Positions 61,477 through 64,000 of a stretch of DNA of 64,000 bases are shown here, one piece after another. Position numbers and translations under genes: made by a program. Position 1 is the stretch's first letter; each line of letters begins with the position of its first letter. The notes below the pieces were generated by a model. It searched no databases. It saw only the letters and a program-made list of their open reading frames with translations, and was not told where the DNA came from. The DNA comes from Raphanus sativus (lineage: Eukaryota > Streptophyta > Magnoliopsida > Brassicales > Brassicaceae), in assembly GCF_000801105.2 (NCBI RefSeq), contig NC_079515.1, forward strand, positions 6,696,001 through 6,760,000. The letters run 5' to 3'.

Positions 61477-62009
61477 GAGAATCTCCAACAGACCCTTATC
61501 TCCTTATTTTTTGAAGGTTTTTGCATTCTAACAGATCCTTATCCCCTTAAATTATAAGGGGATGAACAGTAGACCCTCAAATTTGAAGGAGCACTGTTGA
61601 AACCCTTAAAACACTATTTACTTTTCACTTCAGTCCCTACAATTATATATGTTTGACAATAGCATGAATAATATTTTATATTATCATATTTTAGTACTTT
61701 TCGTTATATTTTCTTAAAACTATCTGGATTAAAATTATTTTATTAACATTTTTATACTACTTATAGTTATATTTAATTATATATTTATTTTTTTTCTCAA
61801 AAATATTTTATTTTAATATGATTCAAATAGTATGTTATTTTTATTTTTGAAAGTTTAATGATTATTGTTAATTATTAATAGTATTTAGGACTAAAGTGTA
61901 AATCATGAATTTTTTTAAAAGTAAAGGTGATTGTTGGAGAACCATCCCTTCATCCCTTTAATTTAAGGGTGGATCCCATTAAAAATGAAGGGACTTATTA
62001 GAGATGTTC
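61477..62009. mobile_element. PIF/Harbinger-like MITE, 533 bp
   Basis: Ends gagaatctccaacagaccc and (minus strand) gaacatctctaataagtccc, flanked by TAA (61474-61476 and 62010-62012). The termini belong to the common GAGCATCTCCAA class. AT-rich interior without ORF. Confidence 0.65.
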
Positions 62010-62047
62010 TAAAGGCCAAACTCATAAGCTCTTCGTCATCAATTAGG

Positions 62048-62376
62048 GAAAATTCCTTAAAAATACACAGACTGAATTTTTTTTGCTGAAAAAATACACG
62101 AACTTTTTTGGCTTCCCAAAAAATACACAAACTAATTTTGATTGCCCATTAAATACATGAACTTTTGAATTTTGAAGGTTTCACACCTCGATTTTAACGG
62201 TGTAAACAGTGACTAACAGAATAGTAAGACGCTGTTAGACGCCGTTAACTCTGATTAAAAAGTTCATGTATTTTATGGACAACCAAAATTAGTTCGTGTA
62301 TTTTTCGGGAAGCCTAAAAAGTTCATGTATTTTTTCAGCAAAGGAAATTTAGTATGTGTATTTTTAAGGAATTTTC
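62048..62376. mobile_element. Foldback MITE, 329 bp
   Basis: Almost entirely an inverted repeat: gaaaattccttaaaaataca at the left is mirrored at the right end, and the arms (with repeated tacac(g/a)aactttt units) continue to a centre near 62210. No clear target duplication, no ORF. Confidence 0.65.
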
Positions 62377-63418
62377 AAATGGAGTTTGGATATTTCATAT
62401 ACTATTCAGAGGCTAAATATCTGGACCCAATACATATCCAAAATTTTATATTTGTAAATTTTCGGTTTGGTTTTGGACCAGATATTTTATATTTCTTTCT
62501 TTGCATTAAATCAAATTGGATACGGATGGTTAAGGACACAAACATTAAATATCGTTACAACAATTTTATTGGATTCAAAATTTAATTTATTGCACTTTCA
62601 AGTCTAACGGGTCTTGTCACATTTTGACATACAAATGTACAAAAATATATGCAAAGAAAGAAAGAACAACGAAAGTGTTCGACCACATCTCTCTCCCCAT
62701 CACTAGTTATGTTATATTCATTCGAATTTTACGTACATTTTGATCCAATGATGGAAACTCAAATATTATACAGAAATTAGAAAGTCTCTACTCTCTATTG
62801 TGTGCATACAAAACAAGAAACGACAACTACATCCTTCCGGGTCCTTGTCACGCGGACTTAGCTTTCCCATATCCTTAATATACAAATCTTTCAATAAAAC
62901 AAACATATTATTTTCAATATAATTCAATTTAGGCAGATTCGAATCGTACATTATATCAGTAGCTGGCATTGATAGTTTTTATTTTCTTTTTGGGATCAAT
63001 GAGCTAATTACTAGTGTATTTTAGATATTTAAAAAACACGAGTTCCTCTGCGTACCATATTTTCAAATGTCAGTCACTCAGAAGCAGTGGGACTCCAATG
63101 GAGTATCCGATCAAACAAAATAACTCTTCTGGACCCACTAAGGATGGACTCGAACAAAAATAATTGTCCCTTTCAATCATTCACTCCCACATGTATTCAT
63201 GGTTGCATGGTTCTAAGCTCCAACAAGGTTATTTTTTTAAGTAGTTCCAAGTGTACTAAGACATATTGTCTTACATAATATTATATTTGTAAAGTGAGCT
63301 AACTCTAGATTCAACAATGACATGAATTTATGAATGACAAAAAACCAAAAAAATCCAAATCATTATTAGCTTCCTCAGCATCAAAAACCAAACAAGAAGA
63401 CAAAATAACGTAATAAAA
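62377..63418. other. Intergenic, downstream of the F-box gene
   Basis: AT-rich; no gene or element ends recognised. Confidence 0.45.
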
Positions 63419-64000
63419 CTAATTAACTTGTAACAGACCTTCTTCTCTTGGACCTCCAGGAACCGGGACCAAGCTTGGAAAATAGGTACAATGCAAAGGC
63501 CAAGGATCAACCACATCATTTAGTTGGACTTTGCTGATCAACTTGTTTTCTTCCACAACATAGATCCAAGGATGGCCAGTTTCATCGCTAGAACACAAAA
63601 CAAGCCTTTTATCGTTGATGAAGTAACTTGGCTGAGTCTGAGGGTAGGAATATTCCTTCGCTACTAAACCTGGAAAGTTAGGTATAGACAAAGTCCTGAA
63701 GTTCATCCAAACCACATCATTACCATCCTCGACGTTAATCTTGTTCTTGGTCACCCAAATCTCAATCTTCTTTGTCTTGTAGCATTGTTTCAACAACGAA
63801 AACCGGTCTTCCCTGAAGACCCTAAGGACAAGAGCATTGCGAGGATGGTTCATCCCACATGGTAGATCACAAAAGGATGCATAGAATCTCTCGCTGGAAA
63901 AATCCAAGTTAACTAGATGGTACAAGGGATCAGTCTTGTCATAGAAAGCAATCCAATACAAATTTCCGTGTAACAATACACCACATCTTGTGAATAAGGT
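63419..64000 (-). CDS. F-box protein, C-terminal FBA domain (partial)
   Basis: Open from the right edge of the window to a stop at 63419, at least 193 codons. It shows the F-box-associated interaction (FBA) domain: GNLYWIAF, LVNLDFSSERF, LVLRVFREDRFSLL, KIEIWVTKNK, DVVWMNF and a C-terminal RLVLCSSDETG…WIYVVEENK stretch. The F-box itself would lie beyond the window. FBA F-box proteins recruit substrates to SCF ubiquitin ligases (family knowledge). Position after RALF23 fits the F-box genes At3g16580/At3g16590; the family is large and fast-evolving, so the exact ortholog is uncertain. Confidence 0.8.
   Translation of the reverse strand, partial: TLFTRCGVLLHGNLYWIAFYDKTDPLYHLVNLDFSSERFYASFCDLPCGMNHPRNALVLRVFREDRFSLLKQCYKTKKIEIWVTKNKINVEDGNDVVWMNFRTLSIPNFPGLVAKEYSYPQTQPSYFINDKRLVLCSSDETGHPWIYVVEENKLISKVQLNDVVDPWPLHCTYFPSLVPVPGGPREEGLLQVN

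Overview
This is nuclear DNA of a flowering plant, most probably a Brassica or close relative (tribe Brassiceae). The basis is compact GT-AG genes whose translations closely resemble the Arabidopsis proteins I remember, separated by AT-rich intergenic DNA full of Helitrons, MITEs, SINE/LINE-type retroposons and a satellite array. All Arabidopsis names and locus numbers here come from memory of the families; no search was run. A run of 100 N (21076-21175) marks an assembly gap.

Layout. 1-1975 (+) is the 3' part of mitochondrial processing peptidase alpha. 2-9.3 kb is repeat-rich, with a 0.67-kb tandem duplication whose second copy holds a 1-kb foldback element. 9.3-10.8 kb (-) is an IQ67-domain calmodulin-binding protein (IQD27-like). 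11-21 kb is gene-poor, with a SINE, a Helitron, MITEs and a GC-rich retroposon. 21.2-30.5 kb is an array of about 21 copies of a ~350-bp satellite, split by a precisely bounded 2.2-kb Helitron that carries a chimeric RPA-like / F-box-family gene. 31.4-32.3 kb is a second small Helitron with a nested hAT MITE. 32.7-34.1 kb (-) is the Aux/IAA repressor IAA18. 34.6-36.2 kb is a retroposon with a nested hAT element in the IAA18 upstream region. 37.1-43.0 kb is a nearly intact young Copia LTR retrotransposon. 44.4-46.2 kb (-) is UGT88A1; 47.5-49.2 kb (-) a clade-C PP2C; 54.7-56.7 kb (-) a free-standing alanyl-tRNA editing protein; 58.9-59.3 kb (+) the peptide hormone precursor RALF23; 59.5-60.6 kb a LINE-like retroposon; 63.4-64.0 kb (-) the C-terminal part of an F-box protein.

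The left three genes resemble neighbours at Arabidopsis At1g51950-At1g51980. The right genes resemble At3g16520-At3g16580/16590 in ascending order. The interval between IAA18 and UGT88A1 therefore looks like a chromosomal rearrangement junction, and it is filled with transposable elements. The host genes do not form one pathway; they are a patchwork of housekeeping (MPP, tRNA editing) and signalling genes (IQD27, IAA18, PP2C, RALF23).

The most unusual signal is a class of very small insertions (about 10-25 bp): little more than an oligo(A) tract preceded by a C, most often TC, each flanked by a 9-21-bp target duplication. At least twelve are spread over the window. Two of them end in the same GATC-A(n) as the full-size retroposon at 59.5 kb, and one has its empty site preserved in a neighbouring duplicated copy.
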